Assembly (NCBI GenBank): GCA_016281125.1
Contig: JAEEIA010000034.1
Span: 43,978 to 107,977 of the forward strand
Direction of reading: 5' to 3'
Source: Oscillospiraceae bacterium
GTDB lineage: Bacteria; Bacillota; Clostridia; Oscillospirales; Ruminococcaceae
Length of the DNA: 64,000 bases
This document shows positions 16,007-24,642 of this stretch, in pieces (position 1 is the stretch's first letter; every line of letters begins with the position of its first letter). The position numbers and the translations under genes were made by a program. The notes below the pieces were generated by a model that made no database searches, had not been told where the DNA came from, and was given only the letters and a program-made list of their open reading frames with translations.

Positions 16007-18370
16007 TTACAGGTCAATGACTGTGATGCCGTTTTCCGCGGCAGGCATGCGCTTCCCGGTGCCGGGAACGGCGACGGTATACGGGATACCGGCAGCCGTG
16101 CAGCGCAGCGTGATGCGGTTCCCTGCGCGTTCTGCGGTCAGTGTGCAGAACAGGCTGCCGTCTGCATGGCGCAGCGCCGCAGCCGCCGTATGGCCGTCTG
16201 CAAGCCCGCAGATCAGAACCTCGGCATGATGCAGGCTGTCGCCGCAGGGGCGGTCACATTCCGCGCTCCGCACCAGCACGGTATCCGGCCGGATATAGAG
16301 CGGCATTTCCAGATAGCTGCATGTTTTTTTCAGCCAGCGGCCGCCTGTGACGGTTTCTCCGCTGAGCAGGTCGTACCATTCGCCGTGCGGAAGATAGAAT
16401 TCCGCTTCGCCGGATTCGTCCGTGACGGGTGCGCAGAGCAGACTGTCACCGAGCATATACTGCCGGTCGAGCGTCAGGCAGGCGGGATCGTCCCCGAAGT
16501 CCAGGAACATTGCACGCATCATCGGGATGCCGGTTTCATGTGTTTTGTTCGCCTGCGCCCAGAGATACGGCATCAGCCGCAATTTCAGACGTGTGAAGAA
16601 CCGCAGCACGGCACATGCGTTTTCGGGATCGGCAGGATCGTCCTCCTCATAGAGCCACGGCACGCGGTACGAATGCGAACCGTGCAGACGGCTGTGCGTG
16701 CTCATCAGGCCGAACGCAACCCAGCGCTTGTAGACATCCGGGGATGCGGTCTGCTCAAAGCCGCCGATGTCGTGCGAGAAGAATCCGAAGCCCGAGGATG
16801 TCAGCGAAAGCCCGCCGCGGAGCGTTTCAGCCATTGCGGAATAGGTCGCTTCACAGTCGCCGCCCCAGTGTACCGGGAACTGCTGACAGCCCGCGGCTGC
16901 GCTTCTTGCAAAGAGCACGGCATTTCCCTTGCCCTTGCAGTCCTCCAGCGCTTCAAATACCGTTTTATTATAAAGATACGCGTAATAATTATGCATACCC
17001 GCCGGGTCGGAGCCGTCATGCCAGACGACGTCCCTTGCCGGGATGCGTTCGCCGAAATCGGTCTTGACCGCATCAACGCCGTCTGCACAGAGCCCGCGGA
17101 TTTTGTCCGCGAACCACGCCCGGGCGGCCGGGTTTGTGAAATCCACAATGCCCATGCCGGACTGCCAGAAATCCGTCTGGAAAATGCTGCCGTCTGTTCT
17201 CCGGAGCAGGTATCCGTTTGCGGCGGCCTCGTCAAACAGCGGGGACGCCTGCGCAATATACGGATTGATCCAGACGCAGATGCCGACACCGTACTGCGCT
17301 TTCAGACGCTTCAGCATGGCTTTCGGTTCTGGGAACATGTCAGTGTCCCAGACAAAGCTCGTCCACGTCTGCGGCTTCATCCAGAAGCAGTCGAAATGGA
17401 ACATGGAGAGCGGAATCTGCCTTTTCTGCATCCCGCTGAGCATTTCACAGACGGTCTGCTCGTCGTAATCCGTCGTGAACGAGGTCGAGAGCCAGAGCCC
17501 CAGCGAAGAAAGCGGCGGCAGCGCAGGCTTTCCGGTCAGATCGGTATAATGCCGCAGCACATCGGCGCAGGTTTCGCCGCCGATGACGCAGTAGGTGAGG
17601 GATTCGCCCGCGGCGGTCATGCTGATTTTGGATACGGTATCCGATGCCGCCTCAAAGCTGATATGCTCTGTGTGCTGCACGAATACGCCGTAGCCGCGGG
17701 AGCTGAGATAAAACGGCACGGATTTGTAGCTCTGATCCGTGCAGGTGCCGCCGTCGGCATTCCAGATGTCAACGGTCTGCCCGTTTTTGATAAATGGCGT
17801 GAAGCGCTCGCCGAAGCCGTAGAGATACTCTCCGGCGCTCAGGTCAAGCTGCTCGCGGATCCACCTGCCGCTTGTATTCGGCGGGATGCTCCAGAACGGC
17901 GCGTCCGCTGCATCGCGGCGTTCGGCTTCGATGCGGGCGGCATCCGCGCTGATATAGGATGCGCCGCGGCTTCCGCTGCCTGTGAGCCGCTTTCCGGCAT
18001 AGGTGAAGCGGATATTCCAGTCGCCGGTTCTGGCGACCGTTACGGCGGTTTTCCCGGACGTCAGCGTGACGGTATCTTCTGTTTCGGTGATCACCGGCTG
18101 AAAATCCGGATCCTCCGACAGTGCAAATTCCGGCATACGGCCGGCTGCACCCTTGTGGTGATACAGATGAACGCGAATGATATTTTCCCGCGGGGAAGAG
18201 AACACGGCTGTCAGCATCACACCGCCGAGCGTCATGCTGCGGTGCAGGATTCTGTGCGCCGACGCGCTGACTGTGACGCTCCCGCCGCTGATCCGGACAT
18301 TGCACGGCGCTGCGGCATAGCTGACCGAAAATCCTTGCTTTGTAAGCCAGAAGCCGTCTGCAAATTTCAT
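16007..18370 (-). CDS. GH31 alpha-xylosidase/alpha-glucosidase
   Basis: 787 residues, close to E. coli YicI in length and layout. N-terminal beta-sandwich domains (1-280), TIM barrel (about 285-610), C-terminal beta domains. The nucleophile is D438 in KTDFGERIP and the acid/base is D505 in HWGGDCEATY; WQSGMGIVDFTNPAA also matches YicI. With no signal peptide it acts in the cytosol, releasing xylose from isoprimeverose or xyloglucan pieces, or glucose from alpha-glucosides. GGGAGGTG lies 11 nt before the ATG. The downstream PH-like and FkbM genes follow on the same strand. Confidence 0.93.
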   Translation of the reverse strand: MKFADGFWLTKQGFSVSYAAAPCNVRISGGSVTVSASAHRILHRSMTLGGVMLTAVFSSPRENIIRVHLYHHKGAAGRMPEFALSEDPDFQPVITETEDTVTLTSGKTAVTVARTGDWNIRFTYAGKRLTGSGSRGASYISADAARIEAERRDAADAPFWSIPPNTSGRWIREQLDLSAGEYLYGFGERFTPFIKNGQTVDIWNADGGTCTDQSYKSVPFYLSSRGYGVFVQHTEHISFEAASDTVSKISMTAAGESLTYCVIGGETCADVLRHYTDLTGKPALPPLSSLGLWLSTSFTTDYDEQTVCEMLSGMQKRQIPLSMFHFDCFWMKPQTWTSFVWDTDMFPEPKAMLKRLKAQYGVGICVWINPYIAQASPLFDEAAANGYLLRRTDGSIFQTDFWQSGMGIVDFTNPAARAWFADKIRGLCADGVDAVKTDFGERIPARDVVWHDGSDPAGMHNYYAYLYNKTVFEALEDCKGKGNAVLFARSAAAGCQQFPVHWGGDCEATYSAMAETLRGGLSLTSSGFGFFSHDIGGFEQTASPDVYKRWVAFGLMSTHSRLHGSHSYRVPWLYEEDDPADPENACAVLRFFTRLKLRLMPYLWAQANKTHETGIPMMRAMFLDFGDDPACLTLDRQYMLGDSLLCAPVTDESGEAEFYLPHGEWYDLLSGETVTGGRWLKKTCSYLEMPLYIRPDTVLVRSAECDRPCGDSLHHAEVLICGLADGHTAAAALRHADGSLFCTLTAERAGNRITLRCTAAGIPYTVAVPGTGKRMPAAENGITVIDL

Positions 18371-18415
18371 ACGCGCCGCTGCACCTCCCGTTGCCGAATA
18401 TAATTATACACATAT

Positions 18416-18444
18416 ATCATACCATAAATCCGCCCGAAAGTCAA
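18416..18444 (-). promoter_or_regulatory. promoter of the GH31 gene
   Basis: TTGACT (18439-18444), 17 nt, TATGAT (18416-18421) with a TGG extended -10, on the minus strand about 45 nt before the start codon. Confidence 0.75.
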
Positions 18445-18465
18445 TCTGTCATGCGCTGATCGTGC

Positions 18466-18499
18466 AAAAAAATCCCGCTGCGTCTTTTGCAGCGGGATT
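18466..18499 (-). terminator. terminator of the SleB-type gene
   Basis: 11-bp perfect stem AATCCCGCTGC/GCAGCGGGATT with a 7-nt loop. A run of T follows on both strands, so it may also stop plus-strand transcription. Confidence 0.85.
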
Positions 18500-18531
18500 T
18501 TTTATGTATGTTGGAACCATGCTATCGTAAC

Positions 18532-19365
18532 TTAATAAGCGGTCCGGAAGTAATTGCGGTATCCGTCACCATTGAAGTAGAGATACCCGTGACTGAACTG
18601 CGACGGATCCGAGAGGTACAGGTCAACAGCAGCTTTGACACTGTCCGTCACATAGCCCGACATTTCTTCCATTCTGACCAGACGCTCCAGACCGGCGAAC
18701 TGATTTCGCTGTATCAGGACCTCGTAGATCGTGTTCGGGAAGGCGGGCGAGTTGACGCGGTTCATAATCACTTCCACAACAAGTGCTTTTTCAGATTCCG
18801 GCACCCAGCTTGCGCCGTACTCATGCCCGACGACATTGCAGAGCATGGTGTACTCGCGGTCTGTGACCGTGATTGCGGTCGGTGCGGCATCCGCAGTGAC
18901 TTCAGCTTCACATTCCGGTGCGGCGGTCGTTTCGGCCTGGGTTGACGGTGCAGCCTCGGCTGCGTCAGGCGCTGCGGTGACCTCCGTGACGGAAGCGGCT
19001 GTGAGGAACTGCGCGGGATCCTCCTGAGATGTGCTTGTTGTGACCGTTTCCGCAGTGGCCTCGGTGACAGGAACTGTCGTGCTCTGAACGGTTGTCGTCG
19101 TCAGGGCAGAGGCTGCGGACGTGCATGTTGTGCCCTTTGCCGTCGTTCTGGCGGGCACAGTGGTTTTTGCTGTGGTAAGGGTTGTTACGATAGAGGTCGT
19201 TTCGATCGAAGCTGCGGTGGTAACAGATTCTGCCGTGTTCTCATTCATATATGCAACACTTGCTTCGGTTTTCGCAACGGAAACTTCCGCGTTGATGATG
19301 CCGCCGTGGAGCATACCGTAAGAGAGGAGGCACAGGGAAGCTGCTGCGACCTTCACTTTTCTCAT
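18532..19365 (-). CDS. secreted SleB-type cell wall hydrolase
   Basis: 277 residues. Signal peptide 1-26, then a long Thr/Ala/Ser-rich linker (about 30-165), then a C-terminal Hydrolase_2 (SleB/CwlJ) domain from about 168: TDREYTMLCNVVGHEYG with the key Glu, LVVEVIMNRVNSPAFPNTI, QFAGLERL and DPSQFSHGYLYF. The family cuts peptidoglycan as lytic transglycosylases or amidases. It is exported; the Thr-rich region probably spans the wall. As a single gene with its own promoter and terminator it is likely a wall-turnover enzyme rather than a spore-coat one. Confidence 0.85.
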   Translation of the reverse strand: MRKVKVAAASLCLLSYGMLHGGIINAEVSVAKTEASVAYMNENTAESVTTAASIETTSIVTTLTTAKTTVPARTTAKGTTCTSAASALTTTTVQSTTVPVTEATAETVTTSTSQEDPAQFLTAASVTEVTAAPDAAEAAPSTQAETTAAPECEAEVTADAAPTAITVTDREYTMLCNVVGHEYGASWVPESEKALVVEVIMNRVNSPAFPNTIYEVLIQRNQFAGLERLVRMEEMSGYVTDSVKAAVDLYLSDPSQFSHGYLYFNGDGYRNYFRTAY

Positions 19366-19415
19366 CGACTCATCCTTTCGTAAAAAAATGGGTGCGTCTG
19401 TACGACGCTTTCCAT

Positions 19416-19444
19416 ATCATACCATATTTTCGCAGATATTACAA
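19416..19444 (-). promoter_or_regulatory. promoter of the SleB-type gene
   Basis: TTGTAA (19439-19444), 17 nt, TATGAT (19416-19421). The leader folds a small hairpin GCGTC-GTACA-GACGC (19393-19407) ahead of the ribosome site. Confidence 0.7.
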
Positions 19445-19658
19445 CGAGATTACAGAATTTTCCATTTTGTAATCAAAATTCCTTCGCATGCATGGTTCTC
19501 TTTCTGTTTATCCTGCACAATGATTTTGCATATTTTTGTGGTGCAGACGGCTCCGAAAATCGGAGCTGTCTTGTGAAATGACAGATTTTCCGCGTGTTTA
19601 TGTGCATTTCGTTTCACACTTCTGTCACAATTTATTCATAATAATCTGCACAGCCGCA

Positions 19659-19687
19659 TTGACATTTCTGCGGATTCATATTATAAT
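19659..19687 (+). promoter_or_regulatory. consensus promoter of cysE
   Basis: Perfect TTGACA (19659-19664), 17 nt, perfect TATAAT (19682-19687). The leader is about 32 nt with no obvious riboswitch, so expression should be high and mostly constitutive. The rest of the 19366-19725 gap holds nothing further that I can identify. Confidence 0.85.
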
Positions 19688-19725
19688 AATAGGAGAAGAT
19701 TTCTGACAGAAAGGAAAGGTGCAGT

Positions 19726-20685
19726 ATGGCACATAAACTGGAAGAACAGATTCACAGGCTTGCGGATACGCTGATGGCGGATTACTGCGGCGGGCGCATC
19801 ATTGATGCGGAGGTTACGCTCGATCATCCGAACAAGGACATTGTCATTGACATTGTATTCAAGCTGCGGCAGATCATTTTCCCGGGATACTTCCGCAATC
19901 AGGCATACCGCGTTTATACAGTGCGGAATCATGTTTCGATGCTGCTGGAAGACGTGATATTCAATCTGATCAAACAAATTTCGATTGTTCTGGTCTATGC
20001 ACCGGAATACTGCGATGCTTCGCCGGAGGTGATCCGGGCGCGCGCGGAGGAGATCACGCTTGCGTTCATCGGCAAGATTCCGGAAATCCGTGCGTATATT
20101 GAAATGGACGTGGATGCGGCCTATGACGGCGACCCCGCGGCCTATAACAAGGATGAGATCATCTATTCGTATCCGGGACTGTTTGCGATTCTCGTCAGCC
20201 GGATTGCGCACCAGCTGCATCTGCTGGGCGTGCCGCTGATTCCGCGTATCATGACCGAATACGCGCACAGCCAGACCGGTATTGATATTCACCCCGGCGC
20301 GTCGCTCGGGCGGTACTTCTTCATTGACCACGGCACGGGCATCGTCATCGGTGAAACGACTGAAATCGGCGACAACGTCAAGGTCTATCAGGGCGTGACG
20401 CTCGGTGCGCTTTCGACGCGCGGCGGGCAGTCGCTGAAATCGAAGAAGCGTCACCCGACAATCTGCGACAATGTGACGATCTATTCCGGCGCGTCGATTC
20501 TGGGCGGCGAAACGGTGATCGGCAGAGGCGCGGTCATCGGCGCGAACGCGTTTATCACGCGGTCGATTCCCGAGGGCGCAAAGGTCAGCATCAAGAATCA
20601 GGAGCTGCATTACCGCTACGATCCGCAGGCCAAACCGGAAACCGAAACGGTCGATCCGGACGACACATGGTTTTATATCATCTGA
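19726..20685 (+). CDS. cysE: serine O-acetyltransferase
   Basis: 319 residues. The N-terminal helical domain is longer than in short CysE forms. The left-handed beta-helix is clear: DIHPGASLGRYFFIDHGTGIVIGETTEIGDNVKVYQGVTLGAL, carrying the catalytic His-Asp pair, then GRGAVIGANAFITRSIPEG. It acetylates serine from acetyl-CoA, the first step of cysteine synthesis, in the cytosol. GAAAGG precedes the ATG. It is a single gene between its own promoter and terminator, with no cysteine synthase beside it. Confidence 0.93.
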   Translation: MAHKLEEQIHRLADTLMADYCGGRIIDAEVTLDHPNKDIVIDIVFKLRQIIFPGYFRNQAYRVYTVRNHVSMLLEDVIFNLIKQISIVLVYAPEYCDASPEVIRARAEEITLAFIGKIPEIRAYIEMDVDAAYDGDPAAYNKDEIIYSYPGLFAILVSRIAHQLHLLGVPLIPRIMTEYAHSQTGIDIHPGASLGRYFFIDHGTGIVIGETTEIGDNVKVYQGVTLGALSTRGGQSLKSKKRHPTICDNVTIYSGASILGGETVIGRGAVIGANAFITRSIPEGAKVSIKNQELHYRYDPQAKPETETVDPDDTWFYII

Positions 20686-20693
20686 AAGCAGAA

Positions 20694-20725
20694 CCCCGCA
20701 CGGCGCGTAACCGTGCGGGGTTTTT
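20694..20725 (+). terminator. terminator of cysE
   Basis: 10-bp perfect stem CCCCGCACGG/CCGTGCGGGG with a 7-nt loop and five T. Confidence 0.88.
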
Positions 20726-20744
20726 GTCTGATTGTCAGGCGTTG

Positions 20745-21734
20745 TTATGCGACCTTGAAATTGCGCATTTCAAAGGAGTGATTCACCCAGTCGAAGCCGA
20801 CAACGTCAAGCGTTCTGGTTGCTGCATTCGTGATCTGATCGTTTCTGACGGTAAACTTGTTCAGCGGCAGATCAATGTGCTTCCAGCCGTTGCTGAGGGT
20901 TGTGACGGTTGCACCGGGCAGCGTGCATTCGCCGGTCACCACGTTGACTTTGATGCTGTCTGCGATGCCTTTCCAGCTGCCGGTTTCGGTAATGGTCTGA
21001 AGGTAAACCGTAAACTTGTCATTGCCGTAGTTATGTGCATTCGTCGGCTTGAAATCGAATGAAATCTTCTTGTTGCTGTATTTCCACATCGCAACCGAAT
21101 CATCACCGCAATGATGGTGCGGATCATTCGGAATAATATCATTCTTGTTTATCATGCTCAGGTTCAGCTGATTTACATGGAAACGGCTGGGATTCCGGTC
21201 CGGATCGACGGTTTCCGTAATTTCGATGTCCTTATAATAGAAATTTCTGTTTTCAAGATAGTACAGAGTCTGACGGCCGGACTGGCTGGAAGACAGATAT
21301 TCCGCCGAATTCTGCGGATAGGGGAAGGTGTTGAGATTCTTGACCGGAATGATAACCTCATACCAGCCGCCGCTGTACAGAATCGGAGCCATCGTTCCGC
21401 CGGTGCAAATTGACGCAACGCCGGAGCCGAGGAATGTGTAGCTTATGAAATTGGTTCTGTAATTTCCGAACTGATCCATCAGGCGCATTGCGGCACCGAC
21501 AGTGCCGGAGCCGCCGTTCGGTCTTTTCACCTTGAATCTCAGCACTTTGTTGCTGTTCTTCCAGTTGTAGATCGGTGCAGGCAGCGGGATGATCTCATCC
21601 TGCGGCGTGTAATCTGCGGTGTTGACTGCGCTTGCGGTCGGTGCTGCTGCAAGCATCATGGTGACGGATGCAACGGCTGCCATGGAGATTGCCATGAGTT
21701 TTTTGCCGATACGGCGAATGCTGATGTGTTTCAT
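20745..21734 (-). CDS. secreted protein with two related beta-rich halves
   Basis: 329 residues. Signal peptide 1-36 (ends ASA). The mature part is two similar halves. Half one has NWKNSNKVLRFKVK, GGWYEVIIPVKNL and YYKDIEIT; half two has MWKYSNKKISFDFKP, NGWKHIDLPLNKF and FEMRNFKVA. The pattern is that of small jelly-roll, carbohydrate-binding-like domains, but I do not recognise a named family. It has no dockerin, no anchor and no catalytic motif, so it would be released or bound to substrate. It has a strong promoter and sits downstream of an array of 20-bp-spaced repeats, so it may be tightly controlled. Confidence 0.8.
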   Translation of the reverse strand: MKHISIRRIGKKLMAISMAAVASVTMMLAAAPTASAVNTADYTPQDEIIPLPAPIYNWKNSNKVLRFKVKRPNGGSGTVGAAMRLMDQFGNYRTNFISYTFLGSGVASICTGGTMAPILYSGGWYEVIIPVKNLNTFPYPQNSAEYLSSSQSGRQTLYYLENRNFYYKDIEITETVDPDRNPSRFHVNQLNLSMINKNDIIPNDPHHHCGDDSVAMWKYSNKKISFDFKPTNAHNYGNDKFTVYLQTITETGSWKGIADSIKVNVVTGECTLPGATVTTLSNGWKHIDLPLNKFTVRNDQITNAATRTLDVVGFDWVNHSFEMRNFKVA

Positions 21735-21840
21735 GAAAATATCCTCCCTTATTCAGTGTAAGAAATGTTTGGTTCTGTCAGTGCCTTTGATGTCCAGCAT
21801 GCTGTTTGGCTGCGGAGTGTCCCCTGACCTCCACAACATC

Positions 21841-21869
21841 ATCATAGCATAAATGAAAAGAAAAAGCAA
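21841..21869 (-). promoter_or_regulatory. promoter of the two-halved secreted protein
   Basis: TTGCTT (21864-21869), 17 nt, TATGAT (21841-21846) with TGC extended -10. The repeat array begins just 7 nt upstream of its -35. Confidence 0.78.
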
Positions 21870-21875
21870 TATTTT

Positions 21876-22125
21876 GCGACAGAATGCACAATATTGCGAC
21901 GAAATGCCGTATACGGCGACGAAATCCCGTTTTTTGCGCCTGAGTTGCCAGTCCGCGACGAAATCAGTTTTTGGAATTTTGTCGCCGAAAAACGGGATTT
22001 CGTCGCGGATGATTTGGCCGTCAGCGACGAAAATTTGTGCCGATTTCAGCTTTTTGTTCTAATCAAAAGCAAGAAAATTCGATATTTTACCGTATCGTCC
22101 ATTTTGGCATTTCGTCCGCGACGAA
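21876..22125. repeat. array of GCGACGAAAT repeats, partly 20-bp phased
   Basis: GCGACGAAAT or close variants begin at 21876, 21896, 21916, 21936 (degenerate) and 21955 on the plus strand, at almost exactly 20-bp steps. Further copies are at 22024 and 22118, and inverted copies at 21997-22006 and 22109. A 19-bp inverted repeat GCGACGAAATCCCGTTTTT pairs 21916-21934 with about 21988-22006. The segment is not convincingly coding. It fills most of the 427-bp gap upstream of the 20745-21734 gene. Confidence 0.8.
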
Positions 22126-22161
22126 CTGCCGGAACAGCAAATGACTGCGGGATACCTGCGT

Positions 22162-23328
22162 TCAGTGCCTTGCAGATGCGTTTTTCAGCGCCGAAGCCTC
22201 CTGTTCGGGGAGTGCGAGCAGGGCATCCGCATGGTAATACGCGACGCCGCAGAGCGAGGGCTCGGTCAGCACATCCTCGGTCTGCACGGCGGGCAGATTC
22301 TCCCCGGTCAGCCATTCGTCCGCGCCGCTGCCCGCATTCGGATCGGTCTGCCCGTACTTGTAGATGCCCAGCCCGACTGCCATCTGCACCGCATCCGACC
22401 GCGGCAGCATCACCCATGCCCGGAGCATCTCCGCAAAGGGACAGCGCCCGTGCCGGTAGCCGTAATACAGCTGCGGAATCACCAGATCACAGCAGCCGCC
22501 GGTTTCGCACCACGCGGCCACATCCGCATAGAGCGCATCGCGGTTCTTTTGCAGATCGCCCTGCGGACTGACCGAGAATACAGCGTTTTCATCCGCTGCA
22601 TGCACGGCTTTGTACATCTGCTGCATCAGCGCGGTGATATGTTCGCGCCGCCAGTCGCCGAGGTCTGCTGCGCCCGATGCCGCAAAGGTATCCGCGTCGA
22701 ATTCCGGCGCGGTTGTCGGATAGAAATAATCGTCTGCATGGATTCCCGCCGGATGATACCGGAGCATCAGCTCGGTGACGGCGCCGGTCAGGAATTTGCC
22801 GGTCGTTTCCGCTGCGGGGTCGAGATAATACCGCCCGTCCCAGATGTTCAGGTTCGCCGTCCGGAACGCGCTGCTCCGGAACCAAAGGCAAAGCGCGGCA
22901 TCGCCGGTCTGCTGCTCCATGACCGCCTCCGTCTGGAGCCGGAGCGGGTTGAGCCAAGCATGGAGCGCGATGCCGTTTTCCGTGCAGGCATCGCTGAACA
23001 GTTGGAGGCCGTCCTGTCCGTGCAGCGCGGGCAGCTGCGGGTAGTATAAGGACGGGTAAATGCTCTCCCCGAAGGCGGTCACATGGACAAACACCGCGTT
23101 GATTCCGAAACCGCGCAGCTGCTGCAAATAATCGCTGACAGCCGCCTGCGGATCCGCGGCGGTCAGCAGGCGCTCCGCGGTGAAATAGGGGATCCACGCA
23201 GCGGAGAGCCGGTCTGCGGGGACATGCACCTGCGCAGGAATCTCCGCATCCTCCTGCGGCGGGGGCGCGGTGCAGGCGGTCAGCGGCAGCAAAAGCAGAA
23301 TCAGCAGCAAAAGACGGATATGCGGCAT
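22162..23328 (-). CDS. lipoprotein of the glycosyl-hydrolase-like GHL10 family
   Basis: 388 residues. Lipoprotein signal with lipobox LTAC at about residue 18. The body is a TIM-barrel-like protein of the GHL10 (DUF187) type: AAWIPYFTAERLL, GFGINAVFVHVTAFGESIYPS, HAWLNPLRLQ, GIHADDYFYPT, FSVSPQGDL and LVIPQLYYGY. Members act at the cell surface on unknown glycans, perhaps peptidoglycan. The ATG at 23328 follows AAAGGAG by 8 nt. A TATAAT lies just upstream (23363-23368, minus strand) with a poor -35. Confidence 0.85.
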   Translation of the reverse strand: MPHIRLLLLILLLLPLTACTAPPPQEDAEIPAQVHVPADRLSAAWIPYFTAERLLTAADPQAAVSDYLQQLRGFGINAVFVHVTAFGESIYPSLYYPQLPALHGQDGLQLFSDACTENGIALHAWLNPLRLQTEAVMEQQTGDAALCLWFRSSAFRTANLNIWDGRYYLDPAAETTGKFLTGAVTELMLRYHPAGIHADDYFYPTTAPEFDADTFAASGAADLGDWRREHITALMQQMYKAVHAADENAVFSVSPQGDLQKNRDALYADVAAWCETGGCCDLVIPQLYYGYRHGRCPFAEMLRAWVMLPRSDAVQMAVGLGIYKYGQTDPNAGSGADEWLTGENLPAVQTEDVLTEPSLCGVAYYHADALLALPEQEASALKNASARH

Positions 23329-23401
23329 GTTCCGGGCTCCTTTCCGTTTGGATAGCTCCATTATACCGGAAAGGCTGTGCGAAATCTGTCGGTCTGATGT
23401 G

Positions 23402-23475
23402 CCTCCGGCGGATTCTTAATGGGGACTCCGTCCCCAAGCCCCTGCTTAAGGGACATTGTCCCTTAAGAATCCCAT
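23402..23475. repeat. dispersed palindromic element, copy 1
   Basis: About 74 bp opening with CCTCCGGCGGAT and containing the 23-bp palindrome CTTAAGGGACATTGTCCCTT with its final AAG (23445-23467). A second copy lies at 35141-35215 in the opposite orientation. Both are intergenic. Confidence 0.8.
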
Positions 23476-23521
23476 TGTGATGAAAATGATGTAATTACAT
23501 AGATTTTATTATTGCGGGATT

Positions 23522-23863
23522 CCAAAGGGTTACGACCCTTTGGCGGGGTTTGGGCGGAGCCCATTATAAATCATCGCGCAGCGATACCTATATCGACAAA
23601 CTGAGCCCTGTGATTCTCTCACCGGGCTGCCTGTCAAAAAGGTATCCGCTGCGCGGATGCTATTACGGAATGGGGGCCTCTATCGCAGGCCCCCAAGCCC
23701 TTCTGGCTCTTTGCACGCGGGGGAATTTCGCACTCTGCGGAGTGCGACGAGGGCTCTGCCCTCGACCCGCGAGCTTTTTGAAAAAAGCTCGACCAAAAAC
23801 TTTTATTTTGGTTCACAGAAAGTTTATCGACAAACTGAGCCCGGTGATTCTCTCACCGGGCTC
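23522..23863. repeat. cluster of short GC-rich palindromes
   Basis: At least nine perfect or near-perfect inverted repeats follow one another, e.g. CCAAAGGG/CCCTTTGG (23522-23543), ATCCGCTGCGCGGAT (23644-23658), GGGGGCCT/AGGCCCCC (23672-23694), GAGGGCTCTGCCCTC (23749-23763), GAGCTTTT/AAAAGCTC (23771-23790). A 38-bp direct repeat beginning TATCGACAAACTGAGCCC occurs at 23591 and 23825. No gene is evident in this 549-bp gap. Confidence 0.75.
23837..23863 (-). terminator. hairpin after the cohesin lipoprotein gene
   Basis: 11-bp perfect stem GAGCCCGGTGA/TCACCGGGCTC, 14 nt after the stop of the minus-strand gene. Only AGTTTG follows, so as an intrinsic terminator it is weak. Confidence 0.45.
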
Positions 23864-23877
23864 ATGAAATATGATGC

Positions 23878-24642
23878 TTACTGCACGCGGATTTCGCCGC
23901 CGACCAGTTTCAGATTGATCGGCTCGGATTCGGAATTGATCATGCGCTCCACGCCGGTTTCCAGCTTATAGACCGTGCCGGATGCGGCGTCCGCGGGAAT
24001 GTCGAAATATGCCGTGAACAGGATGCCGTCTTCGGTGCAGTCCTTCTGGCTGAGCACGCCGAATGCGACGATCCGGTTTTCCGGAGAAACTGCGCAGTCG
24101 GTCATCGCTTTGCCTGCTGCGGGGCCGACGTCATAGACCGGAATGGGCGGTTCCTCGTCGGAATCGAGCTTCGGAGAGAGCTTCTTGTCATACAGCAGAC
24201 GGATGCCGCCGAAGGAATAGCCGGGATTGTTCGAGATTTTCACGCTGACAGGCACGCTCTTCTGCCCCGGCTGTGCCGTAATGACGCCGATGCTCAGCGT
24301 CGGCTCGCTGCCGACTTTGTAATCGTCACCGGAGCCGGCCTGCTCCTCCGGATCCAGCTGCGCGGGGGTATCCTCTCCGCCCTGCTGGGACGGTGTGCCG
24401 GGATTATCCGCATTCTGCGCGGGCGAACCGCCGCCGTTGTTATCGGCGGGCTTGGTGTCGCCGGAGGGCGTCTGCTGGGCATCTGCGTTCCCGGCGTCGC
24501 TGTCCTGCACGGCAACATCCGGTTCTGAGGACGCACTGATGATCGGCTCAGAGGTCAGCGGCTGATCGCTGACAGTGCAACCTGCGGCCGTGCCTGCAAG
24601 CAGCAGCGCACAGAGGATTCCGGTAAATCTGATACATTTCAT
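23878..24642 (-). CDS. lipoprotein with C-terminal cohesin-like domain
   Basis: 254 residues. Lipobox AAGC at about residue 22, a 90-residue disordered Gly/Pro/Asp/Gln linker, then residues 113-254 with a cohesin-like pattern: TLSIGVITAQPGQKSVPVSVKI, GGIRLLYDKKLSP, NRIVAFGVLSQKDCTEDGILFTAYFDIPA and a closing GGEIRV strand. Cohesins bind dockerins; a lipid-anchored one would hold a dockerin protein at the outer face of the membrane. The start overlaps the DUF58 gene stop by 4 nt (ATGA), so it is translated with a MoxR-DUF58 pair. Binding partner unknown. Confidence 0.75.
   Translation of the reverse strand: MKCIRFTGILCALLLAGTAAGCTVSDQPLTSEPIISASSEPDVAVQDSDAGNADAQQTPSGDTKPADNNGGGSPAQNADNPGTPSQQGGEDTPAQLDPEEQAGSGDDYKVGSEPTLSIGVITAQPGQKSVPVSVKISNNPGYSFGGIRLLYDKKLSPKLDSDEEPPIPVYDVGPAAGKAMTDCAVSPENRIVAFGVLSQKDCTEDGILFTAYFDIPADAASGTVYKLETGVERMINSESEPINLKLVGGEIRVQ

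Noticed and set aside
15485..18403. 972-codon plus-strand open frame
   Set aside because: It runs across the minus-strand PH-like and GH31 genes, whose motifs are unambiguous; the plus frame has no recognisable protein.
21853..22062. 69-codon open frame over the GCGACGAAAT array
   Set aside because: The repeated ATKS residues come from the DNA repeat itself; no ribosome site and no family.
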